27,666 nt of DNA from positions 1-27,666 of the forward strand of contig CAAGEG010000110.1 in assembly GCA_900768785.1 (NCBI GenBank), given 5' to 3'. Every line of letters starts with the position of its first letter. Within the stretch, counting starts at the first letter, position 1. The position numbers and the translations under genes are program-made. The DNA comes from an uncultured Prevotella sp. (GTDB lineage: Bacteria; Bacteroidota; Bacteroidia; Bacteroidales; Bacteroidaceae). Shown in pieces: positions 1 through 8,038 of this stretch. A model generated the notes under the pieces. That model had not been told where the DNA came from, ran no database searches, and saw only the letters and a program-made list of their open reading frames with translations.

Positions 1-4
1 CATT

Positions 5-38
5 TTAGAGGGCAGAACAAAACAATTTTGCCCTCTAA
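5..38. repeat. Inverted repeat at left edge, upstream of CBASS operon
   Basis: Perfect 10-bp arms, TTAGAGGGCA at 5-14 and TGCCCTCTAA at 29-38, separated by 14 bases. Neither strand has a run of T right after the stem, so it is not a textbook terminator. It may end the gene left of the window or act as an operator near the CBASS promoter. The arms are seen; the function is unknown. Confidence 0.5.
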
Positions 39-84
39 TCATGAAATTTTGGCACCTGTGCAGATAGATTGCACAGATTGGCAT

Positions 85-92
85 TATCTTTG
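85..92 (+). promoter_or_regulatory. Candidate -7 promoter element of the CBASS operon
   Basis: TATCTTTG matches the Bacteroidetes -7 consensus TAnnTTTG. No TTTG lies at the expected 19-base distance upstream. Transcription from here would start near base 98, which argues against a start codon at 69 and for the ATG at 120. Confidence 0.5.
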
Positions 93-119
93 CATAAAGT
101 TTTAATAAATTTAAGTTTT

Positions 120-1040
120 ATGAAAAATATTGATAATCTGTTTTCAGAGTTTATCGACAACCTGAGCCTCACCGACGCTCAAAGAAAAGATGCCAAAACA
201 AAATACACAGGTGTAATTGATTGTTTGGCAAAGCATTTTTATGATAGAGACTCAAACAGCAACGACCAGTTTCTGTTCGGCTCTTACAAGACAAGAACAA
301 ACATCCGACCTATTGACGATGGATCGGATGTGGACGTACTATTCAAAATTGATGAAGACACATACGAAAAATATGAGGGCAATCCCTCTGGACTTCTCCA
401 AGAAGTGAGGAATGCTCTCAAAGACAAATATACAACTACCGAAGAAATACACGCTTGGGGTAAGGTAGTTTTAGTCAAGTTCTGCGACGGACACCACAAT
501 GTCGAAGTTCTACCAGCCTTTGAAAATGATGATGACACTTTCAAGATCCCAAACACGGAGAATGGCGGTTCATGGGAAGATGACTTCAACCCTCGTGAAC
601 AAGTTGATTCATTCTGTGAGTCTAATGAAGGTACTGATGGTTTAACACGAGAACTCTCTAAGATAATAAAAAATTGGGTACGCAACACATCGTCTCTAAC
701 ATACAAGTCATATCAACTCGTTACTGATGTAATTGATTTCCTATATGATGCATACCCTGATGGTAAAGGTTGTCATAAGTATGACGAAATCGTTCAGGCT
801 TTTCTCATATACAAAAAGAATCGTCTGACCTCCAGTGATAGCAAATATAGCCATTTTGAAACAGCTATCAAGCGTGCAAACAAAGCTGTTCAGTACGAAA
901 AAGAAGGAAAACATATTGAGGCTTCTGAGGAATGGAGGAAAGTTTTTGATTCTAGCTTGTTCCCGAAAGCTAATGAGAATGAACAAATAGAGCAGGACGT
1001 TCTTAAATTTTCTACGGCACCCAAACCATGGAGTTATTAA
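120..1040 (+). CDS. CD-NTase (cGAS/DncV-like nucleotidyltransferase) of a CBASS system
   Basis: Predicted to make a cyclic oligonucleotide signal from NTPs on phage infection, which then activates the membrane effector two genes downstream. The 306-residue protein shows the polymerase-beta-like nucleotidyltransferase pattern: G54-S55 in FGSYKTRT, the metal-binding pair D70-x-D72 in SDVDVLF, and a third acidic residue, E129, in VEVLPAF. The C-terminal half has the helical character of the OAS-like part of CD-NTases. I chose the ATG at 120 because the likely promoter at 85-92 lies inside the longer reading frame that starts at 69. The gene overlaps the E2 gene by 13 bases, so the two are probably translated together. 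The last residues are PKPWSY, not a glycine. Clade and nucleotide product cannot be read from the sequence alone. Confidence 0.88.
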   Translation: MKNIDNLFSEFIDNLSLTDAQRKDAKTKYTGVIDCLAKHFYDRDSNSNDQFLFGSYKTRTNIRPIDDGSDVDVLFKIDEDTYEKYEGNPSGLLQEVRNALKDKYTTTEEIHAWGKVVLVKFCDGHHNVEVLPAFENDDDTFKIPNTENGGSWEDDFNPREQVDSFCESNEGTDGLTRELSKIIKNWVRNTSSLTYKSYQLVTDVIDFLYDAYPDGKGCHKYDEIVQAFLIYKKNRLTSSDSKYSHFETAIKRANKAVQYEKEGKHIEASEEWRKVFDSSLFPKANENEQIEQDVLKFSTAPKPWSY

Positions 1041-1456
1041 CTGACAGTGAATTTAATTGGTTGACAAAAAGTCATCCAGGACTGACGTATATACCATCGG
1101 CTAGGTTGATTGTCGGAAAATTTTGGGTCAATGCAAAATATCGAGAGTTAGCTGAAATAACTGATGACTATGAAGTGTTGATTCACCTTAACCATGGTAA
1201 CTCATTCCCTACGGTTTATGAAACTGCTGGAAAAATCAAGCGGATGGCTAAGACACTCAATCTACCGATGTCAGAACTACACGTCAACTACGATGGCACT
1301 CTATGTTTAATCAGGCCAGACAAAATGAAATATTACTATTTCAGAGGTCTTAACATCAAGGATTTTATGAAACATTTAGAGACTCATCTATATTGGGTAA
1401 GTTACTTCTACCAGTATGGGAAAGCCCCATGGGTCGCAGAAAAACATGGATGGTAA
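1028..1456 (+). CDS. Stand-alone E2-like (ubiquitin-conjugating fold) CBASS protein
   Basis: A 142-residue protein resembling the E2-only accessory proteins of short type II CBASS operons, which act on the CD-NTase through a thioester cysteine. The core HVNYDGTLCLI (about 85-95) matches the E2 active-site pattern H-x-N...DG-x-hCL, with C93 as the predicted catalytic cysteine and H85/N87 upstream. The N-terminal HPGL...ARLIVGKFWVNAKY and a middle strand YEVLIHLNHGNSFPTVYE fit the E2 sheet, where proline 61 is expected. The C-terminal PWVAEKHGW resembles the tail seen in bacterial E2 proteins. No E1 adenylation domain and no JAB peptidase gene (Cap3) are nearby, so this is the reduced form of the system. 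The assignment rests on motif reading; the substrate is inferred from known type II CBASS. Confidence 0.8.
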   Translation: MELLTDSEFNWLTKSHPGLTYIPSARLIVGKFWVNAKYRELAEITDDYEVLIHLNHGNSFPTVYETAGKIKRMAKTLNLPMSELHVNYDGTLCLIRPDKMKYYYFRGLNIKDFMKHLETHLYWVSYFYQYGKAPWVAEKHGW

Positions 1457-2067
1457 AAAAGTATTGTAAAATGGATACATCACAAGTCATTCTTTATCTT
1501 CAAATAGCAGGAAGATATGACAAGATTCTTTGGACTCACAAGATTCAAGAAAAAGAGGGAGATATCAATGTTCGTGATAACAATATTGTTAAGAATTGGA
1601 AATGTGGATTAAGTGCTGTAACATCAGCTGGTGCAGTGGGAACAATCTTTTCATGGAGCGGAGAGACATGCATTAGTATTATCACAGCTATCATTTCTGC
1701 CATTAGTGCATTTTTGATATGGCGATTCCCTGATGGAGAGATTATTACAAAATCACAAGCCAACAAAGCTTATGCTGCAAAAGTAAGACATTTGAGGAAT
1801 CGCTATGAATCGTTGCTCACAGACATCCTGGCATGTGATTTAAGTGCAACTGAAATACAAGCGAGAAGATTCCTATTGGAAGAAGATGAAAATAGGTTGT
1901 TTAAAGAAACGGCTCCTCATACAAGTAATGAAGCTGTTAAAATGGCAGAGAAAGCACTTAATCAAAAACAGGATTCTACGACCACTATGTTAGAGCTTAA
2001 CACTCATCTTCCTAAACATCTGCAATTAAGTGAAGATTTAATCAAGAGCGCAATATCAGAGCACTAA
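1450..2067 (+). CDS. SLATT-domain two-helix membrane effector of CBASS
   Basis: The likely killing effector. SLATT proteins are short proteins with two membrane helices, coupled to CD-NTases and thought to damage the membrane when the nucleotide signal binds. The family pattern is visible: LWTHKIQEKE, then KNWKCGLSAVTSAGAVGTIF (first helix), IITAIISAISAFLIWRFP (second helix), then the amphipathic AYAAKVRHLRNRYESLLTDI segment. The remaining roughly 90 residues are helical and soluble. The start is uncertain. The ATG at 1450 overlaps the end of the E2 gene by 7 bases; an ATG at 1471, 14 bases after the E2 stop, has an A-rich leader and is equally plausible. A TTG at 1393 and an ATG at 1429 only add residues encoded inside the E2 gene and are unlikely. 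The protein is about 198-205 residues. Confidence 0.8.
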   Translation: MVKKYCKMDTSQVILYLQIAGRYDKILWTHKIQEKEGDINVRDNNIVKNWKCGLSAVTSAGAVGTIFSWSGETCISIITAIISAISAFLIWRFPDGEIITKSQANKAYAAKVRHLRNRYESLLTDILACDLSATEIQARRFLLEEDENRLFKETAPHTSNEAVKMAEKALNQKQDSTTTMLELNTHLPKHLQLSEDLIKSAISEH

Positions 2068-2078
2068 TTGCAAAAACA

Positions 2079-2128
2079 ATACCATGGAAGTGATAATTGG
2101 ATAGTCCCTTTCATCACTTCCATGGTAT
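2079..2128. terminator. Long perfect hairpin between the CBASS operon and the convergent gene
   Basis: Perfect 16-bp arms, 2079-2094 (ATACCATGGAAGTGAT) and 2113-2128, with an 18-base loop. It follows the SLATT stop by 11 bases and the stop of the opposing truncated gene by about 27 bases. It probably ends both transcripts, although the T-run is poor on both strands. It could also be a scar of a rearrangement, because the opposing gene is cut off here. Confidence 0.55.
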
Positions 2129-2155
2129 AATTTCCTTATATCCCGATTTATATGT

Positions 2156-2551
2156 TTATACGCCCCAACCATTCCGTTTTTTCGTTCCATCCCAGTCTTT
2201 CTTGTTGCCCCAACACCTTGGTGTCATAAATAAGAAAGTGGTCTCAGCTTTGTTTAATCCTTCATAATCTTTCTCTGTTCTTGTGGTATAATCCCCCTCT
2301 GCCTTAGTTTTGAAATCTTTATTAGTCCCAAACTCTAGAATGCACTTCCCTTTGGGAATATACGCTGATCCCTGAGTAGTTTCAACTTCTCCATCAAAAC
2401 CGCCCATATTCACTGCACTCCCAAATGGAATATTACATTTCGTCAACTCTGGTGTCGAAGCATATACCAACTTTTGAACCAACAGGGGGAAATCACCATT
2501 GGCATTATAGGTGTCTGCCCATTGCTCTATTTGTGACCTATCTAACAACAT
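2156..2551 (-). pseudogene. Truncated N-terminal nuclease-like domain of a large defence protein
   Basis: A 131-residue reading frame that looks like the first domain of large multi-domain proteins found in defence islands. In those, a restriction-endonuclease-like N-terminus precedes an NTPase (STAND/Avs-like) region. Visible landmarks are the FPLLVQKLV helix, FGSAVNMGGFDG, the acidic GEVETTQGSAYIPKGK, ILEFGTNKD with K79/K82 (a nuclease-like E...K layout), DYTTRTEKDYE and TTFLFMTPRCW. The family normally continues with a W-x-DV-x-x-YDA stretch and hundreds more residues. Here it stops right after NGWGV, and no homologous sequence follows before the 16-bp hairpin. It is most likely a remnant; a functional solo domain cannot be excluded. 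The family is recalled by resemblance and is not certain. Confidence 0.5.
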
Positions 2552-2628
2552 CGTATATTGATTTTTCTAATTAATCATACTGATTTATCCCTTTATACAG
2601 TTCTGTTATATCCAGAAGTTTTTTACCT

Positions 2629-3231
2629 CTACCCGTTCAGCTTTTCCATTAGCTTCCCAAGCTCGGAGTAAGTATAATCTCTGTCACTCTTCATTTTCTC
2701 TTCCACAGACTGATTGGCATTGGCCATAGCTTTTTCAAGACTGCCACCATTGTGTTCAAAGTAACCGTGAAGTCCTTTGCTTTTGATGAAGAACTCTATT
2801 GTCTTCCGATACTCAACACATTGATTGAGATCGTTGAGCAATGGTTCTTGTGTTTCGTATGGACGTGAGGTGTAACGGAAATAATAGAGGAAGAACAGTT
2901 CTGTGCAGCGGTGAGTCTCGAAAAACTCAACCTCGCAGTAGATGCCTTTCTTGGGTTTGTTGATAGGCTTGGCATACTTTGCCTTTAGCTTCTGGTATTG
3001 TGAACGCTCTGGCTCCTTGTCCTTCGTGTCCATATCGATGATGCAGAAGATATGGCTGTAACCCATAGCCACACCCTCTGCTATCTTTGAATCCAGTTCC
3101 TTGATGTTGGTATGTTTCGGATAGTCCGGCTTGATGGTCAGACGCTTGAACACGTCGCATAAGGACTTGAAATAGAAGAACTCCGTTGGTCCTTCGCCCA
3201 AGATGAGTGCTGTCTGTCGTAGCTTGCCCAT
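2629..3231 (-). CDS. RloB/AbiLii-like TOPRIM protein
   Basis: A 200-residue protein with the TOPRIM layout of the RloB/AbiLii family: ALILGEGPTEFFYF (catalytic glutamate E13) and HIFCIIDMDTKD (metal-binding D66 and D68). TOPRIM domains of this kind cut nucleic acids in OLD-like anti-phage systems. The central FFETHRCTELFFLYYF and the late SLEKAMANANQS stretch are typical of RloB. It starts one base after the stop of the ATPase gene, with GGAGG just upstream, so the two are co-translated and probably form one complex. The nuclease role is inferred from the family. PARIS is a related ATPase/TOPRIM arrangement, but its AriB subunit carries a DUF4435 TOPRIM and fits less well. Confidence 0.75.
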   Translation of the reverse strand: MGKLRQTALILGEGPTEFFYFKSLCDVFKRLTIKPDYPKHTNIKELDSKIAEGVAMGYSHIFCIIDMDTKDKEPERSQYQKLKAKYAKPINKPKKGIYCEVEFFETHRCTELFFLYYFRYTSRPYETQEPLLNDLNQCVEYRKTIEFFIKSKGLHGYFEHNGGSLEKAMANANQSVEEKMKSDRDYTYSELGKLMEKLNG

Positions 3232-3232
3232 A

Positions 3233-4513
3233 TCAGTCCTCCAGATTTATAAAGATACTGCCCAGCTCAGGCTTTGCTCCCAATCGGCCTATACGATAAG
3301 AATTGTAAAGCGAGAGATTTTTGTGTAAGCCGAAGGAGTCGCCACGAGCATATTCGGATGAAGCTGTCTCTTTGTTTTTCTCAACAAACCACACCACACC
3401 TCGATTCTCATTTATCATATCCTGTGACAGAAGGGTGGTCTCCTGACTCGTGATAATCAGCTGTGCCTTGTCGGAGTTGAAGATGAAGACATTGAGATAG
3501 TAGTACAACAGGTCGTTGTGCAGGTCCTCGCCCAGTTCATCAAGATAGTACACGTGAGGGCTTGTTACCAAGTCGTACAAGGCATCCAATATGCGGATGT
3601 ACTTCTGAGTACCCTTTGACTGCCATCTGAGGGGAATATCAAAGTCGCCATCGTCGGAATGATTCAAGAAGGTGATGGAATCTGTAGTTGGCTTCAACAG
3701 AACATCTTTCATCTCCTCTGGGATGTTCTCTTTCTGGATGCGCTCGCGGAAATCATTGGGTACAAAACGGTCTTCCACAACAGGTCGATATTCCAAGATG
3801 TTCAAGTCTGCCTTTTGGAGCATCGTGTTATAGAACTTGCGCTTCTTAGGATTGCTGTAAGCATCCTTCAATATCTCAACAATGCCTTTATCCACATCAC
3901 CATCTATCTCGTGGTAGTTGTCCATAATCCAAGCATGAAGCGTGTTAAAGGGAGCTATGTCTTCTTTCAAGGCAGCCTTTCGGCATACGGACAACACACT
4001 ATGATTGTTCAGTGTATTTTCGCGGATGCTCTCTTGCGTCTTGACTTGTAGTTTGAGACTTGCGCCAAATTTGATGTCGGCCTGCACATTCTCGCCCACA
4101 AAACTGCGCTCATAGAACAGCGATTTTGATTTGTTTGGGTAATAGTACAAGGCTTCACTCAGAATATGCTTGTCGTTGAACTTGACATCGTAATCATACC
4201 GGGTACCATTGGCATAGAATGATACGTGCATTTCCGTTGGTTCATCTTTGGTGAGCACAAAGGGAATGCAACCGCCAATTTCGATTGTCGCATCAGCCTT
4301 TGGCATGACCAACAGACGGAACACCTCGTTCATGGCTATCAGCATATTCGACTTGCCCGAAGCGTTTGAACCATATAGGATGCCCAACTTGTACAAGAAC
4401 ACACCATCAGCAACTTCAGTGACAAGTTCCGAAGATGGTCCCTTGCCCACGAAGCTTAATTCCTGCTTGTCACGAATGGAAAGAAAGTTCTTTACCCAAA
4501 AATCTCGTATCAT
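3233..4513 (-). CDS. RloA/AbiLi-like AAA (ABC-type) ATPase
   Basis: A 426-residue SMC/ABC-like ATPase, first gene of a two-gene defence unit with the TOPRIM protein. The N-terminus MIRDFWVKNFLSIRDKQELSF is the usual opening strand of this family. Walker A is GSNASGKS (48-55), a signature-like SKGTQKYI lies near 299-306, and Walker B is YLDELGEDLH (323-332, D325 and E326). The following H-loop position reads ITSQETTLL, with glutamine where many relatives have histidine. The C-terminal YRIGRLGAKPELG is characteristic of the RloA/AbiLi group. In related systems the ATPase senses a phage factor and controls the nuclease partner; that role is inferred here. No restriction-modification genes are next to it in this window. 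Confidence 0.78.
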   Translation of the reverse strand: MIRDFWVKNFLSIRDKQELSFVGKGPSSELVTEVADGVFLYKLGILYGSNASGKSNMLIAMNEVFRLLVMPKADATIEIGGCIPFVLTKDEPTEMHVSFYANGTRYDYDVKFNDKHILSEALYYYPNKSKSLFYERSFVGENVQADIKFGASLKLQVKTQESIRENTLNNHSVLSVCRKAALKEDIAPFNTLHAWIMDNYHEIDGDVDKGIVEILKDAYSNPKKRKFYNTMLQKADLNILEYRPVVEDRFVPNDFRERIQKENIPEEMKDVLLKPTTDSITFLNHSDDGDFDIPLRWQSKGTQKYIRILDALYDLVTSPHVYYLDELGEDLHNDLLYYYLNVFIFNSDKAQLIITSQETTLLSQDMINENRGVVWFVEKNKETASSEYARGDSFGLHKNLSLYNSYRIGRLGAKPELGSIFINLED

Positions 4514-4835
4514 ATCAAAATATTTTGTTTGTTATTGTAATTTTGCTACAATAATACAAATAATATTTGATAAAGAAAGCATATTTGTTTTCAATATTCG
4601 TAATAATGATACGTATTTATGTATATTTAACTATAAAATAGATATTGAGATAGCAAATTGACACCTGTTTACGCTCCGAAAATGTTATCCGATAGCTCAT
4701 TCTTTCTCTTTCACATCAGCAACACAACTGAATTAGTAATAGTTCGCCATTCCCCTCATGACGTATTCTCACACGCGTAATACAAGACTGTATTTTTCCA
4801 CTGAATCTAATTTTGTACTGCCCCCTATATGATTA
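4514..4835. other. Gene-free stretch between defence unit and tRNA terminator
   Basis: An AT-rich part (about 4514-4660) probably holds the promoter of the leftward ATPase gene; no exact TAnnTTTG was found. The part from about 4660 to 4835 has a more balanced composition. I see no gene, repeat or convincing copy of the tRNA 3' end in it. Confidence 0.4.
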
Positions 4836-4865
4836 GAAAAAGGCCTCTCTATTTGAGAAGCCTTT
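4836..4865 (-). terminator. Intrinsic terminator of tRNA-Thr
   Basis: Arms 4839-4849 and 4855-4865 form an 11-bp stem with one mismatch around a 5-base loop. On the - strand the stem is followed by a run of five T. It lies 9 bases past the tRNA 3' end, in the right orientation. Confidence 0.8.
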
Positions 4866-4874
4866 ATTTGAAGG

Positions 4875-4947
<73 letters not shown>

Positions 4948-5091
4948 AATAAAAATCTTATACATAGATAATGTAAACGAAGAAAAAGAGAATTAATTCT
5001 CAATTTCAGGAGAGTAAGTTATCTAATGCAAAGATTTGATTTTTTGAAAGCAGTAAAATTTGTTTTTATCTGCCCTGCATTAAAATTTATG

Positions 5092-5099
5092 CAAAGATA
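5092..5099 (-). promoter_or_regulatory. Candidate -7 element for tRNA-Thr
   Basis: On the - strand this reads TATCTTTG, an exact TAnnTTTG match, between uvrA and the tRNA. No TTTG lies at the standard spacing. A near-match (AATCTTTG) at 5029-5036 is closer to the tRNA and is an alternative. Confidence 0.35.
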
Positions 5100-5149
5100 A
5101 CTATTTTTATCCGTTTTCCCATAATAAACAAAGAAGCATTTGCTTTGAT

Positions 5150-7975
5150 TTAGTAATTTTTTGCGTTTAAATGTTGTTTCAAGAACTGTCCGGTAAAACT
5201 GTCGTTACATTTGATTAATTCATTTGGTGTGCCCGAAAAAACAAGATTACCACCTTTATCTCCACCTTTAGGACCAAGATCTATAACATAATCAGCACAT
5301 TTAATCACATCAATATTGTGTTCAACAACTATAACCGAATGTCCATGTTCAATTAAAGCATCAAAAGATTTAAGCAGTTTACGGATATCACTTAGATGAA
5401 GTCCTGTTGTAGGTTCATCAAAGATAAATAGGGTAGGGACACTCTTTTCCTGACTGAGGAAATAAGCCAGCTTAACACGTTGGCTTTCACCACCGGAAAG
5501 AGTTGAAGCACTTTGTCCCAGTTTTACATATCCCAAGCCAACATCACTTAAAGGTTTTAATCTTTTGACTATAACCATTTGATTGTGTGACTTAAAAAAC
5601 TCAATTGCATCGTCAATTGTCATTTCCAATATGTCGTAGATATTTTTTCCTTGATATTTTACTTCAAGAACATCTCTTTTAAATCTCTTGCCATGACAAC
5701 TGTCGCAGATGAGTTCAAGGTCTGCCATAAACTGCATCTCAACATTAATTACTCCTGTGCCTTTACAAGTGTCACATCTGCCACCATCGGTGTTGAAAGA
5801 AAAATATTGGGCACTAAATCCTAATTGTTTTGCCAATGCCTGTTCGGCAAAAAGCTGTCGTATTTCATCCCAAGCCTTTACATAAGTGACAGGATTAGAG
5901 CGAGAACTCTTACCGATAGGACTCTGGCTTACCATTTCAACATGCTTTATATCACCCCAATCACCGGTGAGAGCTGTATAGTCACCTGGCATTTCAGCCA
6001 CTTCATCAATTTTTCTTTTCAATGCAGGATATAAAATACCCTTTATTAAAGATGATTTTCCAGAGCCACTGACACCGGTTACAACACAAAATACATTTAG
6101 AGGGAAAGTTACATCAATGCCCTTTAGATTGTTCATTCTTGCACCTTGCAGCTTAACACTCTTGTTCCACCGACGATAACTTTCGGGAATAGGAATTATT
6201 TCTTTGCCCGAAAGGAATTTCACCGTATGACTATCTTTAAAAGCCTCCGCACTCTTCTCATCTGCAGCAAGTTGAGGTGTACCTTGAAACACTATTGAGC
6301 CACCATGAGACCCTGCTTCAGGACCTAAATCAATAAGCATATCGGCAGCACGCATTATTTCTTCATCATGTTCAACTACGATAACAGTGTTTCCAATAGA
6401 TTGCAGATGTTTCAAAACCTTTATCAGCTTGTTTGTATCTACGCTATGCAAACCAATACTCGGTTCATCAAGAATATACAAAGACCCCACAAGACTGCTA
6501 CCTAAAGCTGTTGTAAGATTAATACGCTGACTCTCGCCGCCACTCAAAGTTGCCGACTGTCTGTTAAGAGTAAGATATCCAAGTCCCACATCTACAAGGT
6601 ATTGCAGACGGCTGCTTATCTCTTTGATAATTCTTTTTGCAATTTTAATCTCATTATCAGGCAAAACAAGATTGTCAAACCATTGTTTCAAATTATAAAT
6701 AGGCATTTCTACAAGATTGCAGATGCTCATTCCGCCAATTTTTACATATTCCGCCTCTTTTTTCAAACGAGTACCATTACACATTGGACATACTGTCTTG
6801 CCTCGATATCTGCTCATAAGAACACGATATTGAATTTTATATTGATTGTCTTTAACCATCTGGAAAAACGAATCAATACATACTTTGTCTTTTAAATCTA
6901 CATCTGCTTGAGACGGCAAACCATGCCACAACCATTGTTTATGTTTAGAAGATAAGGAATAGTACGGTTCAAAAATCGGAAAATTATCTTTTGCGGCTTG
7001 AAGACAAAACTCATGCTTCCATGCTTCCATCTTCTCTCCGTGCCAACATTGCACACAACCATCGTAAACACTCAAAGAAGAGTTTGGCACAACAAGCTTT
7101 TCATCAATGCCAATAACGTTTCCAAAACCCTCACACATAGGACAAGCACCTGTAGGAGAGTTAAATGAAAACATGTTATCATTAGGTTCTTCAAATACTA
7201 TTCCGTCACACTCATATCTATCACTGAAATCATAAGCCAAATTAGAAGGAAAAAACACAATACGACAAGTACCTTCACCTTCAAAAAATGCAGTTTCAAG
7301 AGAATCATAAATACGAGAAACTGTATCACTATTATCATCAACAGAGAGTCTATCTATAACAATATAATAATCTGAAAAAGAATTGATTAACGAAAAACTA
7401 TCAACAATATCTTCAATTTTTTCAAGTTCTCCATTATGATAAATACGAGAAAATCCTTGACGAAAATAAATTTGAAGTTGACGAAGTGGGTTGTTATCTT
7501 TGGATATTTTTATTTTAGATAAAACAAGAAATTTTGTTCCTTTTGAAAAACTATTGATACAAGCAAACACATCATCCAAAGAATGTTTCTTAACTTCATT
7601 GCCACTAACAGGAGAAAACGTGTGTCCTATGCGCGCAAACAACATTCTTAGATAATCATAAATCTCAGTAGAGGTGCCAACAGTTGATCGTGGATTACGA
7701 GTGTTAACTTTCTGTTCAACAGCAATAGCCGGAGGTAGACCTTTGATTGAATCAAATTCAGGCTTAGACATTCTTCCTAAGAACTGTCGGGCATAAGCAC
7801 TTAAACTCTCAACGTATCGTCTTTGACCTTCTGCATAAAGAGTATCAAATGCTAAAGATGATTTTCCGCTTCCTGAAACACCTGTAACTACAACGAATTT
7901 ATTATGTGGAATATCAAGAGATATATTCTTAAGATTATTAACCCTGATGTTTTTAAGTTCTATACTATTTCTCAT
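5150..7975 (-). CDS. uvrA: UvrABC excinuclease subunit A
   Basis: DNA damage recognition ATPase of nucleotide excision repair; it loads UvrB onto lesions. The length of 941 residues is normal. Two ABC modules are present: the first Walker A, GVSGSGKSS, is at 32-40 and the second, also GVSGSGKSS, lies near 640. Signatures TLSGGESQR and STLSGGESQR are followed by LYILDEPSIGLH and LFIFDEPTTGLH. The C-terminal zinc module is intact (GGRCDTCKGTG...LICDSCHGKRF). The zinc site in the first module looks degraded: the first CxxC of the E. coli protein corresponds to YECDGIVFEE, leaving three cysteines. The QSPIGKSSRSNP stretch is the Bacteroidetes flavour. The gene is alone, with no uvrB or uvrC nearby. 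Confidence 0.96.
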   Translation of the reverse strand: MRNSIELKNIRVNNLKNISLDIPHNKFVVVTGVSGSGKSSLAFDTLYAEGQRRYVESLSAYARQFLGRMSKPEFDSIKGLPPAIAVEQKVNTRNPRSTVGTSTEIYDYLRMLFARIGHTFSPVSGNEVKKHSLDDVFACINSFSKGTKFLVLSKIKISKDNNPLRQLQIYFRQGFSRIYHNGELEKIEDIVDSFSLINSFSDYYIVIDRLSVDDNSDTVSRIYDSLETAFFEGEGTCRIVFFPSNLAYDFSDRYECDGIVFEEPNDNMFSFNSPTGACPMCEGFGNVIGIDEKLVVPNSSLSVYDGCVQCWHGEKMEAWKHEFCLQAAKDNFPIFEPYYSLSSKHKQWLWHGLPSQADVDLKDKVCIDSFFQMVKDNQYKIQYRVLMSRYRGKTVCPMCNGTRLKKEAEYVKIGGMSICNLVEMPIYNLKQWFDNLVLPDNEIKIAKRIIKEISSRLQYLVDVGLGYLTLNRQSATLSGGESQRINLTTALGSSLVGSLYILDEPSIGLHSVDTNKLIKVLKHLQSIGNTVIVVEHDEEIMRAADMLIDLGPEAGSHGGSIVFQGTPQLAADEKSAEAFKDSHTVKFLSGKEIIPIPESYRRWNKSVKLQGARMNNLKGIDVTFPLNVFCVVTGVSGSGKSSLIKGILYPALKRKIDEVAEMPGDYTALTGDWGDIKHVEMVSQSPIGKSSRSNPVTYVKAWDEIRQLFAEQALAKQLGFSAQYFSFNTDGGRCDTCKGTGVINVEMQFMADLELICDSCHGKRFKRDVLEVKYQGKNIYDILEMTIDDAIEFFKSHNQMVIVKRLKPLSDVGLGYVKLGQSASTLSGGESQRVKLAYFLSQEKSVPTLFIFDEPTTGLHLSDIRKLLKSFDALIEHGHSVIVVEHNIDVIKCADYVIDLGPKGGDKGGNLVFSGTPNELIKCNDSFTGQFLKQHLNAKNY

Positions 7976-8038
7976 TTTATCTTATATATCTGTTATATTA
8001 TTAAGAATTGAGCCTTATTTATCATAATGTCAATTATT

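Noticed and set aside
69..119. Upstream start codon of the CD-NTase at 69
   Set aside because: It lies before the likely promoter element at 85-92, and the extra residues lack family similarity.
2629..4513. PARIS (AriA/AriB) system
   Set aside because: The TOPRIM partner resembles RloB/AbiLii rather than a DUF4435 AriB, and the ATPase C-terminus fits RloA.
4248..4661. 137-codon frame opposite the RloA-like gene
   Set aside because: It is a shadow of the ATPase coding strand running into non-coding DNA; no motif seen.
4815..4830. Possible integration repeat of the tRNA 3' end (CCCCCTAT)
   Set aside because: It is on the opposite strand to the tRNA match, only about 8 bases long, and has no partner elsewhere in the island.
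24..4835. Weak similarity between AATTTTGCCCTCTAATCATGA near base 25 and the sequence near 4810-4835, as island borders
   Set aside because: The match needs several gaps in AT-rich DNA and is not better than chance by eye.
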